Source of the DNA: Lactobacillus sp.
GTDB taxonomy: Bacteria > Bacillota > Bacilli > Lactobacillales > Lactobacillaceae
Assembly (NCBI GenBank): GCA_022483245.1
Contig: JAKVNR010000001.1
Span: forward strand, 496,001 to 560,000
Reading direction: 5' to 3'
DNA: 64,000 bases
Translations under genes and position numbers: made by a program
Notes under the pieces: model-generated
What the model saw: the letters and a program-made list of their open reading frames with translations, nothing else
Told to the model about the DNA's origin: nothing
The model's database searches: none
Shown here: piece by piece, positions 33,920 through 42,672 of the stretch
How positions within the stretch are numbered: the stretch's first letter is position 1
Layout of the letters: every line of letters starts with the position of its first letter

Positions 33920-35014
33920 ATGAACTTTTTTAAAAAAGCAGGTTTTGTCTTAGCTGGCGGGGCAGCTGCCTTTGCAGCTTACTATACTTACTTATCTAAG
34001 CAGTACTACCGCATCCCTGATCACCAGCCACTTAATTCTGATCATAACCCTGAGGGTAAATTAGAGCCTGGCGTAGACTATTCAGCCATTACTTTTAACG
34101 TGGGATTTGGTGCTTACAACCACGACTTTGATTTCTTCATGGATAGTGGCACGATGCTGAATGGTAAAAAAGTCCACGGCCACCGCGGGACAGCCATTTC
34201 AAAGCATGCAGTCTTGACCTCAACTAACGGGGTGATCAATACCTTAAAAGATGAAAATCCAGACTTCATGCTGCTTCAAGAAATTGATACAAACTCTACG
34301 CGGAGTTTCCACGTCAACCAAGTCGAATTAGTCAGTCATGCTTTCCCCAAGTATGCCCATTTGTATGCTAGTGATTTCCATACAGCTTACTTAGCTGTCC
34401 CAATTACTAATCCGCATGGTATTGCCCGCTCAGGCTTGTTAACTTTGAGCAAGTATCACATTAATAAGGCTGAACGGCGCCAATATCCTGTTTCAAATGG
34501 TCCAATTGAAAAATTTGTCGACCTAGACCGTTGTTTTGAAATGATGCGCCTGCCAGTAACTAATGGCAAAGAGCTGATTTTAATCAACAGCCATATGTCA
34601 GCTTATGATAAAAATGGTGACAGCCGCGCTAAGCAAATTCATTTACTGGCCGAGCTCATGAAGAACGAAACTGCCGCTGGTAATTATGTCATCATTGGCG
34701 GCGACTTCAACCAAGTCTTTGGTGCTGATATGATCGGCTACTTCCACCACCAAGAAGAAATTCCAGGTTGGGTTTCAGTCTTAAATGATCCAGAAAGACT
34801 CCCAGAAAATAGTCACGTCGTCATGGCCAAGAACCGGCTAGAAGTGCCAACTTGCCGGGCTGCTGAAATGCCATATGACCCAGAAATTAACTACATGACC
34901 ATTTGCGACGGTTTTATTATTTCAAACAATGTTGAAGCAGAAGCAATCAATTTGGATACTGATTTTGCCTACGCTGATCACAACCCAGTTCGCTTAAACT
35001 TCAAGCTAAAGTAA
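33920..35014 (+). CDS. Membrane-anchored endonuclease/exonuclease/phosphatase-family protein (copy 2)
   Basis: The 364-residue protein is a close paralogue of the one at 18501-19604. It has an N-terminal hydrophobic helix (FVLAGGAAAFAAYYTYL), then the same landmarks: ITFNVGFGAYNHDFDFFMD, LLQEIDTNSTRSFHVNQVE, INSHMSAYDKNGDSRAKQ, GGDFNQVFG and ADHNPVRLNFKLK. The helix is shorter and more Ala-rich than in copy 1. Synonymous differences are widespread, so the duplication is old. It lies 15 nt after ogt, possibly in the same transcript, and ends at a strong terminator. Confidence 0.85.
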   Translation: MNFFKKAGFVLAGGAAAFAAYYTYLSKQYYRIPDHQPLNSDHNPEGKLEPGVDYSAITFNVGFGAYNHDFDFFMDSGTMLNGKKVHGHRGTAISKHAVLTSTNGVINTLKDENPDFMLLQEIDTNSTRSFHVNQVELVSHAFPKYAHLYASDFHTAYLAVPITNPHGIARSGLLTLSKYHINKAERRQYPVSNGPIEKFVDLDRCFEMMRLPVTNGKELILINSHMSAYDKNGDSRAKQIHLLAELMKNETAAGNYVIIGGDFNQVFGADMIGYFHHQEEIPGWVSVLNDPERLPENSHVVMAKNRLEVPTCRAAEMPYDPEINYMTICDGFIISNNVEAEAINLDTDFAYADHNPVRLNFKLK

Positions 35015-35026
35015 AAAATACAAAAT

Positions 35027-35056
35027 AAAAGTCAGCTGATGAGCAGCTGACTTTTT
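35027..35056. terminator. Convergent intrinsic terminator
   Basis: AAAAGTCAGCTG (35027-35038) and CAGCTGACTTTT (35044-35055) form a perfect stem between EEP copy 2 and plsY. Confidence 0.9.
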
Positions 35057-35065
35057 GCGTGTTAA

Positions 35066-35713
35066 TTATTTTTCATCCGGGTGTTTTTGTTTATACCAAT
35101 AAAATAAACCAAATGGCATCATGCTTTCTTCGCGATTTTCTAAACGCTTGATATTAGCGTGGTGCCGAACAAAAAGCAGGACCATAATCCCAAACATGAC
35201 TGCGGTTAAGATCCAGTCATGGAACCAAAAAGATAAGATAAAGATCAGAACTACTGACAGCAAACTGGATAAACTAACCGTACTGGTAATAAATAAAATT
35301 GGGAAAAAGATGACGGCGCACCAGCCGAAGAAGACCGGGTTATAGCCGAGTAAAATTCCCGCACTGGTTGCCACGGCCTTGCCGCCATGAAATTTCAAAA
35401 AAATTGAAAAAGTATGGCCGGCAATGGCTGCCATTCCGAAAATCAGGACCCAATAATGGGGCAGGGGCAGTTTAAAGATCACAGGCAAGAGCGAACCTAA
35501 AGTTCCCTTTAAAACATCAATAATCAGGACAAAAATTCCAGCGACAGGCCCACAGGTTCGAAAAGTATTGGTCGCGCCGGTATTGCCAGACCCAATTTTA
35601 CGGATGTCTTTATGGAAGAAAAACTTACCAACTAAATACCCGGTCGGAAAGCTGCCGACTAAGTATGCTAAAATAAGTAACAGCGCTATTTTTAAGATAA
35701 GCACAGCATTCAT
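35066..35713 (-). CDS. plsY: Acyl-phosphate:glycerol-3-phosphate acyltransferase
   Basis: A 215-residue integral membrane enzyme that transfers acyl groups from acyl-phosphate to glycerol-3-phosphate, the first step in phospholipid synthesis. Its three conserved motifs are seen as GSFPTGYLVGK, GSGNTGATNTFR and FLKFHGGKAVATS. About five to seven membrane helices are present. It diverges from parE, a conserved neighbourhood in lactobacilli and streptococci. AAAGGAT precedes the start. Confidence 0.95.
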   Translation of the reverse strand: MNAVLILKIALLLILAYLVGSFPTGYLVGKFFFHKDIRKIGSGNTGATNTFRTCGPVAGIFVLIIDVLKGTLGSLLPVIFKLPLPHYWVLIFGMAAIAGHTFSIFLKFHGGKAVATSAGILLGYNPVFFGWCAVIFFPILFITSTVSLSSLLSVVLIFILSFWFHDWILTAVMFGIMVLLFVRHHANIKRLENREESMMPFGLFYWYKQKHPDEK

Positions 35714-35809
35714 ATTTAATATCCTTTCATTAACCTTATTCTACCAAAAAAGCTGGTAGCCTGAGCTTAATGTTGATAGCAGCTAATAATATTCATTGGA
35801 GGAATTTTT

Positions 35810-37756
35810 TTGGCTGAAAAAAATACTTATACTGATTCATCAATTAAAATTTTGCATGGACTAGAAGCGGTTCGGAAACGCCCTGGGATGTACATCGGTT
35901 CAACCGACATTCATGGCTTAAACCAGCTAGTCTATGAAATTGTCGATAACTCAGTCGATGAAGCGATGGCTGGTTTCGGCAAAGAAATTCGCATTACCAT
36001 TCATCCTGACAATAGTGTGACCGTGCAAGACTTTGGCCGCGGGATGCCAACTGGGATGCACACATCTGGCAAGCCAACCATTGAAGTTATTTTGACAGTT
36101 TTGCATGCCGGCGGTAAGTTCACTGAACAAAACTACAAAACTTCTGGTGGTTTGCACGGGGTTGGTTCTTCAGTGGTTAATGCCTTATCTGAATGGTTAA
36201 AAATTCGGGTTGTGCGCGGCGGCGAAGCTTTTGAAGAAGAGTTCCAACATGGCGGTCACCCAGTGGGCACCTTGAAAAAATTAGGACCAACTAAGGATAA
36301 AACCGGTACGACGATTACTTTTAAACCGGATTCAACGATTTTTACCACTACCAAGTTTCACTTTGAAACGATCGAAGAACGGATCCGTGAATCAGCTTTC
36401 CTGTTGCCAGGAGTCAGATTCGTACTAACTGATGAGCGCGAACCGCAGCACCATGATGATTTCAATTACCATGACGGGATTAAATCATTTGTTAAGTATT
36501 TAAACGAAGGCAAGGAAACTTTAGGCGACGTTTTCTACTTCTCTGGCAAGCAAGAGGGGATGGAAATTGAATTTAGCGGTCAATATAATGATGGCTATTC
36601 AGAAAACTTCATTTCCTTTGTCAACAATGTGCGGACCGCTGATGGCGGCAGCCATGAAGTTGGCGCCCGGTCAGGCTTTACGCGGGCGTTTAATGATTAT
36701 GCTAAAAAGCAGGGCCTGCTCAAAAAGAATGAAAAAACGATCGATGGGTCAGACTACCGTGAAGGTTTGAGCGCCGTCTTATCAGTCAAAATTCCTGAAG
36801 AACTGCTGGAATTTGAAGGGCAGACCAAAGGTAAATTAGGAACGCCGCAAGCAAGATCGGCCGTTGACAGTATTGTCTATGAGCAGCTGTCGTATTACCT
36901 GATGGAAAACGGTGAGTTCGCCCAAGAATTGGTGAAAAAAGCTCAGCGGGCTCGCGATGCCCGGCAAGCAGCAAAAAAAGCCCGTGATGAAAGCCGGTCT
37001 GGTAAAAAGCGCCGGAAGAAAGAGCTTTTATCTGGTAAATTGACGCCAGCCCAATCACGCAACCCTAAGAAAAATGAATTGTTCTTGGTCGAGGGGGATT
37101 CTGCCGGTGGATCAGCTAAACAAGGGCGTGACCGCCGCTTCCAAGCAATTTTGCCTTTGCGCGGGAAAGTGTTAAATACGCAAAAGGCTAAGTTAGCTGA
37201 TATTTTTAAAAACGAAGAAATCAATACCATGATTCATACCATCGGCGCGGGTGTTGGAACTGAATTTAATTTAGAAGATGCTAATTACGATAAAATTATT
37301 ATCATGACTGACGCCGACACAGATGGGGCTCACATTCAGGTCTTGCTGCTGACTTTCTTTTATCGGTACATGCGGCCAATGATTACCGCTGGCCGGGTCT
37401 ACATTGCCCTGCCGCCGCTGTATAAACTGCAAAAAGGCACTGGCAAAAAAGCCGATATCATCTATGCCTGGACTGACGAAGAGTTAGACCGCGATACCAA
37501 GAAAATTGGCAAGGGCTATGCTTTGCAGCGCTTTAAAGGTTTAGGTGAAATGAATGCGGACCAGCTGTGGGAAACGACTATGAACCCAGCTACTCGGACT
37601 TTAATCCGGGTGAAAATCGACGATGCTGCTTTAGCCGAACGGCGCGTCACAACTTTAATGGGGACACAAGTGGCGGCTCGGCGCAAGTGGCTGGAAGAAA
37701 ACGTCCAGTTCAAGATGGGCGAAGACGGCTCAATTTTAGAAACAAGTCGGAATTAA
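35810..37756 (+). CDS. parE: DNA topoisomerase IV subunit B
   Basis: The 648-residue ATPase subunit of topoisomerase IV decatenates daughter chromosomes. The GHKL motifs are VDNSVDEAMAG and GLHGVGSSVVNALS. The TOPRIM domain shows VEGDSAGGSAKQGRDRRFQ and TDADTDGAHI. It starts at TTG behind TTGGAGGAAT. The partner subunit begins 13 nt downstream, and plsY lies divergently upstream, the usual order for parE rather than gyrB. Confidence 0.96.
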   Translation: MAEKNTYTDSSIKILHGLEAVRKRPGMYIGSTDIHGLNQLVYEIVDNSVDEAMAGFGKEIRITIHPDNSVTVQDFGRGMPTGMHTSGKPTIEVILTVLHAGGKFTEQNYKTSGGLHGVGSSVVNALSEWLKIRVVRGGEAFEEEFQHGGHPVGTLKKLGPTKDKTGTTITFKPDSTIFTTTKFHFETIEERIRESAFLLPGVRFVLTDEREPQHHDDFNYHDGIKSFVKYLNEGKETLGDVFYFSGKQEGMEIEFSGQYNDGYSENFISFVNNVRTADGGSHEVGARSGFTRAFNDYAKKQGLLKKNEKTIDGSDYREGLSAVLSVKIPEELLEFEGQTKGKLGTPQARSAVDSIVYEQLSYYLMENGEFAQELVKKAQRARDARQAAKKARDESRSGKKRRKKELLSGKLTPAQSRNPKKNELFLVEGDSAGGSAKQGRDRRFQAILPLRGKVLNTQKAKLADIFKNEEINTMIHTIGAGVGTEFNLEDANYDKIIIMTDADTDGAHIQVLLLTFFYRYMRPMITAGRVYIALPPLYKLQKGTGKKADIIYAWTDEELDRDTKKIGKGYALQRFKGLGEMNADQLWETTMNPATRTLIRVKIDDAALAERRVTTLMGTQVAARRKWLEENVQFKMGEDGSILETSRN

Positions 37757-37769
37757 AGAGGGTATTTAA

Positions 37770-40250
37770 GTGGTACAAAGCAAAGAAAGAATTCGTGAGC
37801 TTCCACTCGAAGAAGTTATGGGTGAGCGGTTTGGCCGTTATTCTAAATACATCATCCAAGAACGGGCACTGCCTGATATTAACGATGGTTTCAAACCTGT
37901 CCAGCGGCGGATTTTGTACGCCATGTATTTAGACCACAACACCTATGACAAGCCATATAAAAAAGCGGCTAAATCGGTTGGTAACGTGATGGGGAATTTC
38001 CACCCGCACGGGGATAGTTCAATTTATGGCGCTTTAGTGCACATGTCGCAAGACTGGAAAATGCGCGCACCGCTAATCCAGATGCACGGCAATAACGGTT
38101 CAATGGACGGCGACAGCCCAGCAGCCATGCGGTATACCGAAGCTCGTCTTAGAAAAATTGCCAATGCCATGCTGGCCGATATTGATAAAAATACCGTCCC
38201 GATGGTGCTTAACTTTGATGACACTGAAAATGAGCCAACCGTGCTGCCAGCTGGTTTCCCAAATCTCCTGGTTAATGGTGCAACGGGTATTTCATCGGGG
38301 TATGCGACTGAAATTCCGCCGCACAATTTAGGAGAAGTGCTTGATGCTGCTATTTACTTGGTTAAGCATCCAGACGCTGATTTGACTGACTTAATGCAAT
38401 TTGTGCAGGGGCCAGATTTCCCAACCGGCGGCGTGATTATGGGCACCGATGGCATTCGGCAAGCTTATGAAACGGGCCGCGGCCGGATTCAAGTCCGGGC
38501 CAAAGCAAATATTCAAGAAATTCGCGGGCACCGGCAAGCGATCGTGATTACCGAAATCCCGTTTGCCGTCAACAAGGCTTTATTGGTCAAAAAGATGGAT
38601 GAAATTCGGCTCAATAAAGAAATTGATGGCATTAGCGAAGTCCGCGATGAAACTGACAGACACGGTTTAACAATCGTCGTTGAATTAAAGAAAAATGCGG
38701 CCGCACAAAGCATTTTGAACTATCTGTTCAAGAATACCGACCTGCAAGTTTCTTATAATTTCAACATGGTGGCCATTGACGACATGACTCCGCGCCAGGT
38801 TGGGTTAAAGCATATTTTGTCAGCCTTTCTGGTTCATAAACGCGGAGTGGTCCTCAAACGCACCCAATATGATCTTAAACAAGCCCAAGATCGGCTAGAA
38901 GTCATTGATGGCTTAATCCACGCAATGAGCATTTTGGACCAGGTCATTAAAACGATTCGTGCTTCTAAAAACAAGTCCGATGCCCAAAACAATTTAATTA
39001 AAGAATTTGGCTTTTCTCAGCGGCAAGCTGAAGCAATCGTAGCTTTGCGTTTATACCGGTTGACGAATACTGACGTAGTCGCTTTGCAGACAGAACACGA
39101 TGATTTGGAAACCCGCGTGAAGCAATTGCAAAAGATTTTGGACGATAAAAAAACTTTAGATCAGCAAATCATTAAAGAACTTAAACAAGTCAAACGCGAC
39201 TTTAATGATCCACGCCGGACGCAAATTTCTGAAGAATCGGCTAAAATTCAAATTAATGAAAAATCTTTGATTGCCGATGAAGATGTCCGCGTCCTGGTCA
39301 GCCGGAATGGCTACTTGAAACGCTCATCGCTGCGGTCATATTCATCAACAACAGACAGTGAAAATGGTTTGCCGGATGGCGATGAAGTGATTTTTGAAAA
39401 GACCGTTTCCACGCTGACTAATCTTTACCTATTTACTGACTATGGTAATTTGATTTACCGGCCAGTCCATGAGCTGCTCGAAAGCAAATGGAAAGAAACC
39501 GGGCAGCACTTGTCGCAGGAATTAGGCTTAGCTAATGACGAACACATTATCCGCGTCTTTGAACTGCCAAAACTGCACGCTGATTGCAACTTTGTCTTTG
39601 CGACTAACGATGGGTTTATTAAGCAAGTTAAATTAGCCGACTTGCAGCCAACGCGGACTTATAAGTCACGGGCAATTAGTGCTGTTAAGCTAAAAACTTC
39701 AACTTCCCGGTTATTAAATGTCTTTTTAGTGAATGCAGATGCTGAACGCGAAGTCCTTTTAGTGACCCAGCATGCTTATGCTTTGCGCTATGCTTTGTCA
39801 GAAGTGAGTGTTTCTGGCAAACAGGCCGTCGGGGTTAAATCAATTAATCTGAAAGCAGATGACCAAGTGATCAGCTTCTACTTGCTTGATCCGGCTTATG
39901 ATGATTTACTGAGCCTTGGCTTAATTACCCAGCGCGGCGCCTTTAAGCAGCTAGCTGTCAGCGAGATTAACTTGATTACGCGGGCTAAGCGCGGCGTGCA
40001 AATCATGCGCGAACTGAAGACTAAACCGCACCGCATTATTGGCAGCGTTTGCTACGGTCAAAATCATGAATTGCTGCTTACAACTGGCAGCCAGCGGCAT
40101 ATTACAATTAAAACTAGCGACTTCCCAGTTGATAGCCGATACTCCAACGGATCGTTTGTAATGGATCCAATGACAGAAGGGCGGCCGCTGAGATTGACGA
40201 TGGGCAAGCCACTGCCAGCTGGACGGACTAATGTTGACCAGCTCTTTTAA
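37770..40250 (+). CDS. parC: DNA topoisomerase IV subunit A
   Basis: The 826-residue catalytic subunit has its active Tyr at residue 122 (AAMRYTEARL) and a C-terminal beta-pinwheel. The quinolone-determining region reads NFHPHGDSSIYGALVHMSQ. Ser83 corresponds to the wild-type Ser80 of Escherichia coli, but the position equivalent to Glu84 is Gly87, where other bacteria carry Glu or Asp. It starts at GTG behind AGAGGG and is cotranscribed with parE. Confidence 0.96.
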   Translation: MVQSKERIRELPLEEVMGERFGRYSKYIIQERALPDINDGFKPVQRRILYAMYLDHNTYDKPYKKAAKSVGNVMGNFHPHGDSSIYGALVHMSQDWKMRAPLIQMHGNNGSMDGDSPAAMRYTEARLRKIANAMLADIDKNTVPMVLNFDDTENEPTVLPAGFPNLLVNGATGISSGYATEIPPHNLGEVLDAAIYLVKHPDADLTDLMQFVQGPDFPTGGVIMGTDGIRQAYETGRGRIQVRAKANIQEIRGHRQAIVITEIPFAVNKALLVKKMDEIRLNKEIDGISEVRDETDRHGLTIVVELKKNAAAQSILNYLFKNTDLQVSYNFNMVAIDDMTPRQVGLKHILSAFLVHKRGVVLKRTQYDLKQAQDRLEVIDGLIHAMSILDQVIKTIRASKNKSDAQNNLIKEFGFSQRQAEAIVALRLYRLTNTDVVALQTEHDDLETRVKQLQKILDDKKTLDQQIIKELKQVKRDFNDPRRTQISEESAKIQINEKSLIADEDVRVLVSRNGYLKRSSLRSYSSTTDSENGLPDGDEVIFEKTVSTLTNLYLFTDYGNLIYRPVHELLESKWKETGQHLSQELGLANDEHIIRVFELPKLHADCNFVFATNDGFIKQVKLADLQPTRTYKSRAISAVKLKTSTSRLLNVFLVNADAEREVLLVTQHAYALRYALSEVSVSGKQAVGVKSINLKADDQVISFYLLDPAYDDLLSLGLITQRGAFKQLAVSEINLITRAKRGVQIMRELKTKPHRIIGSVCYGQNHELLLTTGSQRHITIKTSDFPVDSRYSNGSFVMDPMTEGRPLRLTMGKPLPAGRTNVDQLF

Positions 40251-40322
40251 TGAAAAGGGTTGGCAAGTCTGATAGATTTTAGTAGGCTAGTTAGGAAAGA
40301 ATTATAAAAGAGGTTTAACACA

Positions 40323-41255
40323 ATGAAAGAATTAGTTTTTGGTCACCGTAGTCCAGATACGGATGCGATTGATACTGCAATTGCTTTTTCATATTTACAA
40401 AATCAACTTGGCTATGACACGGAAGCTGTTGCTTTAGGCGAACCAAGTGACGAAACCAAGTACGCTTTAAATAAATTTGGCTACCAAGCACCACGAGTAG
40501 TCAAAATTGTAGCTAATGAAGTTGACGCTGTGATGCTGATCGACCACAACGAGCCGCAACAAAGCGTAGCCGACCGCGACAAAGTGACCGTAACCCACGT
40601 AGTTGATCACCACCGGATTATGAACTTTGAAACCAAGGCGCCATTGTTCTACCGGGCAGAACCAGTTGGCTGCACTAGTACGATTGTGTGGGAAATGTTC
40701 AATGAAAAAGGCGTTGAAATTCCAAGCAAGCTCGCTGGTTTAATGCTGTCAGCAATTATTTCTGATACTTTGCTGCTGAAGAGCCCAACTACTACTGAGC
40801 TTGATAAAAAAGCAGTTAAAGCCTTAGCTGAAATTGCTGGCGTTGATTATGAATCATACGGTTTAGCAATGCTGAAGGCTGGAACTAACATTGCCGACAA
40901 GTCAGAAAGCGACTTGATCGATCAAGATGCCAAGAGCTTTGAATTAAACGGTTCAACTATCCGGGTTGCTCAAATCAATACTGTCGATTTGCCAGAAGCC
41001 ATGGAACGCAAAGATGCTTTCTTAAAGGCAATGCAAACAGAAGCTGATGCACAAGGCTACGACTTGTTCTTAGTTTTATTGACCGATATTCTGAATTCTA
41101 ACTCTAAAGGTTTAGCCATCGGCAGCACTGACGCACAAGCAGGTCTGGAAGCAGCCTTTGATCAAAAACTGCAAGCTAACGAATTAGATCTGCCAGGCGT
41201 AGTTTCACGGAAGAAACAAATTGTGCCACCATTAACATCAGCATTTGAAAAATAA
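40323..41255 (+). CDS. ppaC: Manganese-dependent inorganic pyrophosphatase
   Basis: The 310-residue protein is a family II pyrophosphatase of the DHH superfamily. The N-terminal [16 protein letters not shown], the Asp in [11 protein letters not shown] and the hallmark VDHHRI bind Mn2+. The C-terminal [10 protein letters not shown] is the DHHA2 signature. It hydrolyses pyrophosphate from nucleic acid and protein synthesis. AAGAGG precedes the ATG. The cyclophilin gene follows by 9 nt, suggesting a two-gene operon. Confidence 0.96.
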   Translation: MKELVFGHRSPDTDAIDTAIAFSYLQNQLGYDTEAVALGEPSDETKYALNKFGYQAPRVVKIVANEVDAVMLIDHNEPQQSVADRDKVTVTHVVDHHRIMNFETKAPLFYRAEPVGCTSTIVWEMFNEKGVEIPSKLAGLMLSAIISDTLLLKSPTTTELDKKAVKALAEIAGVDYESYGLAMLKAGTNIADKSESDLIDQDAKSFELNGSTIRVAQINTVDLPEAMERKDAFLKAMQTEADAQGYDLFLVLLTDILNSNSKGLAIGSTDAQAGLEAAFDQKLQANELDLPGVVSRKKQIVPPLTSAFEK

Positions 41256-41264
41256 GAGGTTTTC

Positions 41265-41921
41265 ATGAACAATTCTCAAAACGATTTTCCGCAATTAAGC
41301 CTAACTAATGTTGAAGGCCCACAAGCTTTAGTTAAAACCAACTATGGTGACTTCTTAATCCAACTGTTTGAAAAAGAAGCACCAATGCTGGTTGAAAACT
41401 TTGTTCGCTTGGCTCAAAGCCGCTATTACGATGGAACTGTGTTCTATAAGATCGATCCAGACTTTGCTTTGCAAGGCGGGTCAACTAAGCTGGACGGAAC
41501 CGGCGGTAAAAGTGCCTGGGGCCACCCAATTGAAAATGAATTTGCCCCTAACTTGTTCCACTTCCGCGGGGCTGTTTCCATGGTTAGTGAACAGCCTCAA
41601 ACTAACACTAATTCTAGCCAATTCTTCGTTGTGCAGAATAAGCACACGCCAGAACAATATCTAAAACAATTAGAAGAAGCTGGCTACCCAGAAGACGTCA
41701 TCAATACCTACAAGCAAAATGGCGGCTTGCCAATTTTAGACCAACGCTACAGTATTTTTGGTCAAGTTGTCCAAGGCTTAGACGTCGTTGACAAGATTGC
41801 TGGCGTCGAAATTGACAAGGATAATCATCCAGTTAAACCGGTCAAGATTGAAACGGTTGAAATTACTGGCGACCTTTGGGACATTAAAGTGCCTCGGAAG
41901 GATAAAAAAGAAGAAGATTAA
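41265..41921 (+). CDS. Cyclophilin-type peptidyl-prolyl isomerase
   Basis: The 218-residue protein is a cytoplasmic cyclophilin (no signal peptide). VENFVRLAQSRYYDGTVFYKI, FALQGGSTKLDGTGG and NTNSSQFFVVQN are the active-site blocks. The insertion KHTPEQYLKQLEEAGYPEDV before the last strand is common in Lactobacillus cyclophilins. It catalyses cis-trans isomerisation of X-Pro bonds during folding. It is cotranscribed with ppaC and ends at a strong terminator. Confidence 0.93.
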   Translation: MNNSQNDFPQLSLTNVEGPQALVKTNYGDFLIQLFEKEAPMLVENFVRLAQSRYYDGTVFYKIDPDFALQGGSTKLDGTGGKSAWGHPIENEFAPNLFHFRGAVSMVSEQPQTNTNSSQFFVVQNKHTPEQYLKQLEEAGYPEDVINTYKQNGGLPILDQRYSIFGQVVQGLDVVDKIAGVEIDKDNHPVKPVKIETVEITGDLWDIKVPRKDKKEED

Positions 41922-41952
41922 CTAGCTACTAGCTTAATAACGATCTAATAAT

Positions 41953-41989
41953 AAAACCCTGAAATTCTATGTTGGATTTCAGGGTTTTT
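41953..41989 (+). terminator. Terminator of ppaC-cyclophilin operon
   Basis: AAAACCCTGAAAT (41953-41965) pairs with ATTTCAGGGTTTT (41976-41988). Confidence 0.9.
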
Positions 41990-42085
41990 GTTTGTTGAAA
42001 ATGAGTGAGTTTCACTACACATTTCAAAAACTGTCAATAATTGTACAGAAGCTTAGGCGACTCACCAGTGAAGGTGAAACGCCTA

Positions 42086-42538
42086 TTATTTTTGAATTCC
42101 AGCTTCTTTTTGTTTTTGTTTAACTAAGATTGTTTCAATCACATCAGCTAAGCTAACATGATTTAGCTTCGCAAGGGCTGCATTTTCCGCTTCTTGATAG
42201 TAATATTCCAATGTCTTTTGAATATTTCCGCCAACGATACATTGAGGATTGGTGTCATAATCGATTTCAAATAGCGGTTTATCTTTTTCAACCGCTAAAT
42301 AAATATCCAACAGAGAAATGTCTTCGGCAGGCTTTGCTAAACGAGGATCAGGAGAAGCGCCTGATTTTGTTTCAAGCAAACCTGCCTTTTTTAATGTGCT
42401 CATTAATTTACGGACCATCACCGAAGAAAGTTCGACACTTCCAGCAATATTATCGCTGGTGAGAGGAATCTTTCCGTGATAAATATTGATGAAAGCAAGG
42501 ATGTGAATCGCATCGCTAAAACGAGTAGAAACTTTCAT
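42086..42538 (-). CDS. Rrf2-family transcriptional regulator (YwnA-like)
   Basis: The 150-residue protein has the Rrf2 winged helix (STRFSDAIHILAFINIYHG...ELSSVMVRKLMSTLKKAGLLETKSGASPDPRLAKP) and a helical tail. It has one Cys, in NPQCIVG, and no Cys cluster for an iron-sulfur site, so it is closer to YwnA/thiol- or ligand-sensing members than to IscR or NsrR. It diverges from the ABC transporter and reductase genes, its probable targets. A strong AAAGGAGGG site precedes the ATG. Confidence 0.9.
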   Translation of the reverse strand: MKVSTRFSDAIHILAFINIYHGKIPLTSDNIAGSVELSSVMVRKLMSTLKKAGLLETKSGASPDPRLAKPAEDISLLDIYLAVEKDKPLFEIDYDTNPQCIVGGNIQKTLEYYYQEAENAALAKLNHVSLADVIETILVKQKQKEAGIQK

Positions 42539-42562
42539 TTTATTTCCCTCCTTTGGATATTA

Positions 42563-42639
42563 TTGTAATTTATATTTTTACAAATATCAAAACTTTTGAA
42601 TTGACTCATTACGTACAATTGCTTTATACTTCAAATTGT
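42563..42639 (+). promoter_or_regulatory. Promoter and two inverted repeats between Rrf2 and the ABC operon
   Basis: The plus-strand promoter has -35 TTGACT (42601-42606), 18-bp spacer and -10 TATACT (42625-42630). ACAATT (42615-42620) and AATTGT (42634-42639) flank the -10. A second dyad, TTGTAA (42563-42568) and TTACAA (42578-42583), lies near the Rrf2 start. Both are plausible Rrf2 operators. Confidence 0.55.
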
Positions 42640-42672
42640 AAATATTTAAGTGTAAATAAAAGAATTACAATT

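Noticed and set aside
36943-37230. Antisense open frames within parE, carB, mgtA and other large genes
   Set aside because: They are shadows of strongly coding frames, without ribosome binding sites or protein-family features.
42054-42092. Hairpin with GGCG...CGCC arms as terminator of the Rrf2 gene
   Set aside because: The interrupted T tract lies on the plus strand, the wrong side for the minus-strand Rrf2 gene, and the plus-strand operon already has a strong terminator at 41953.
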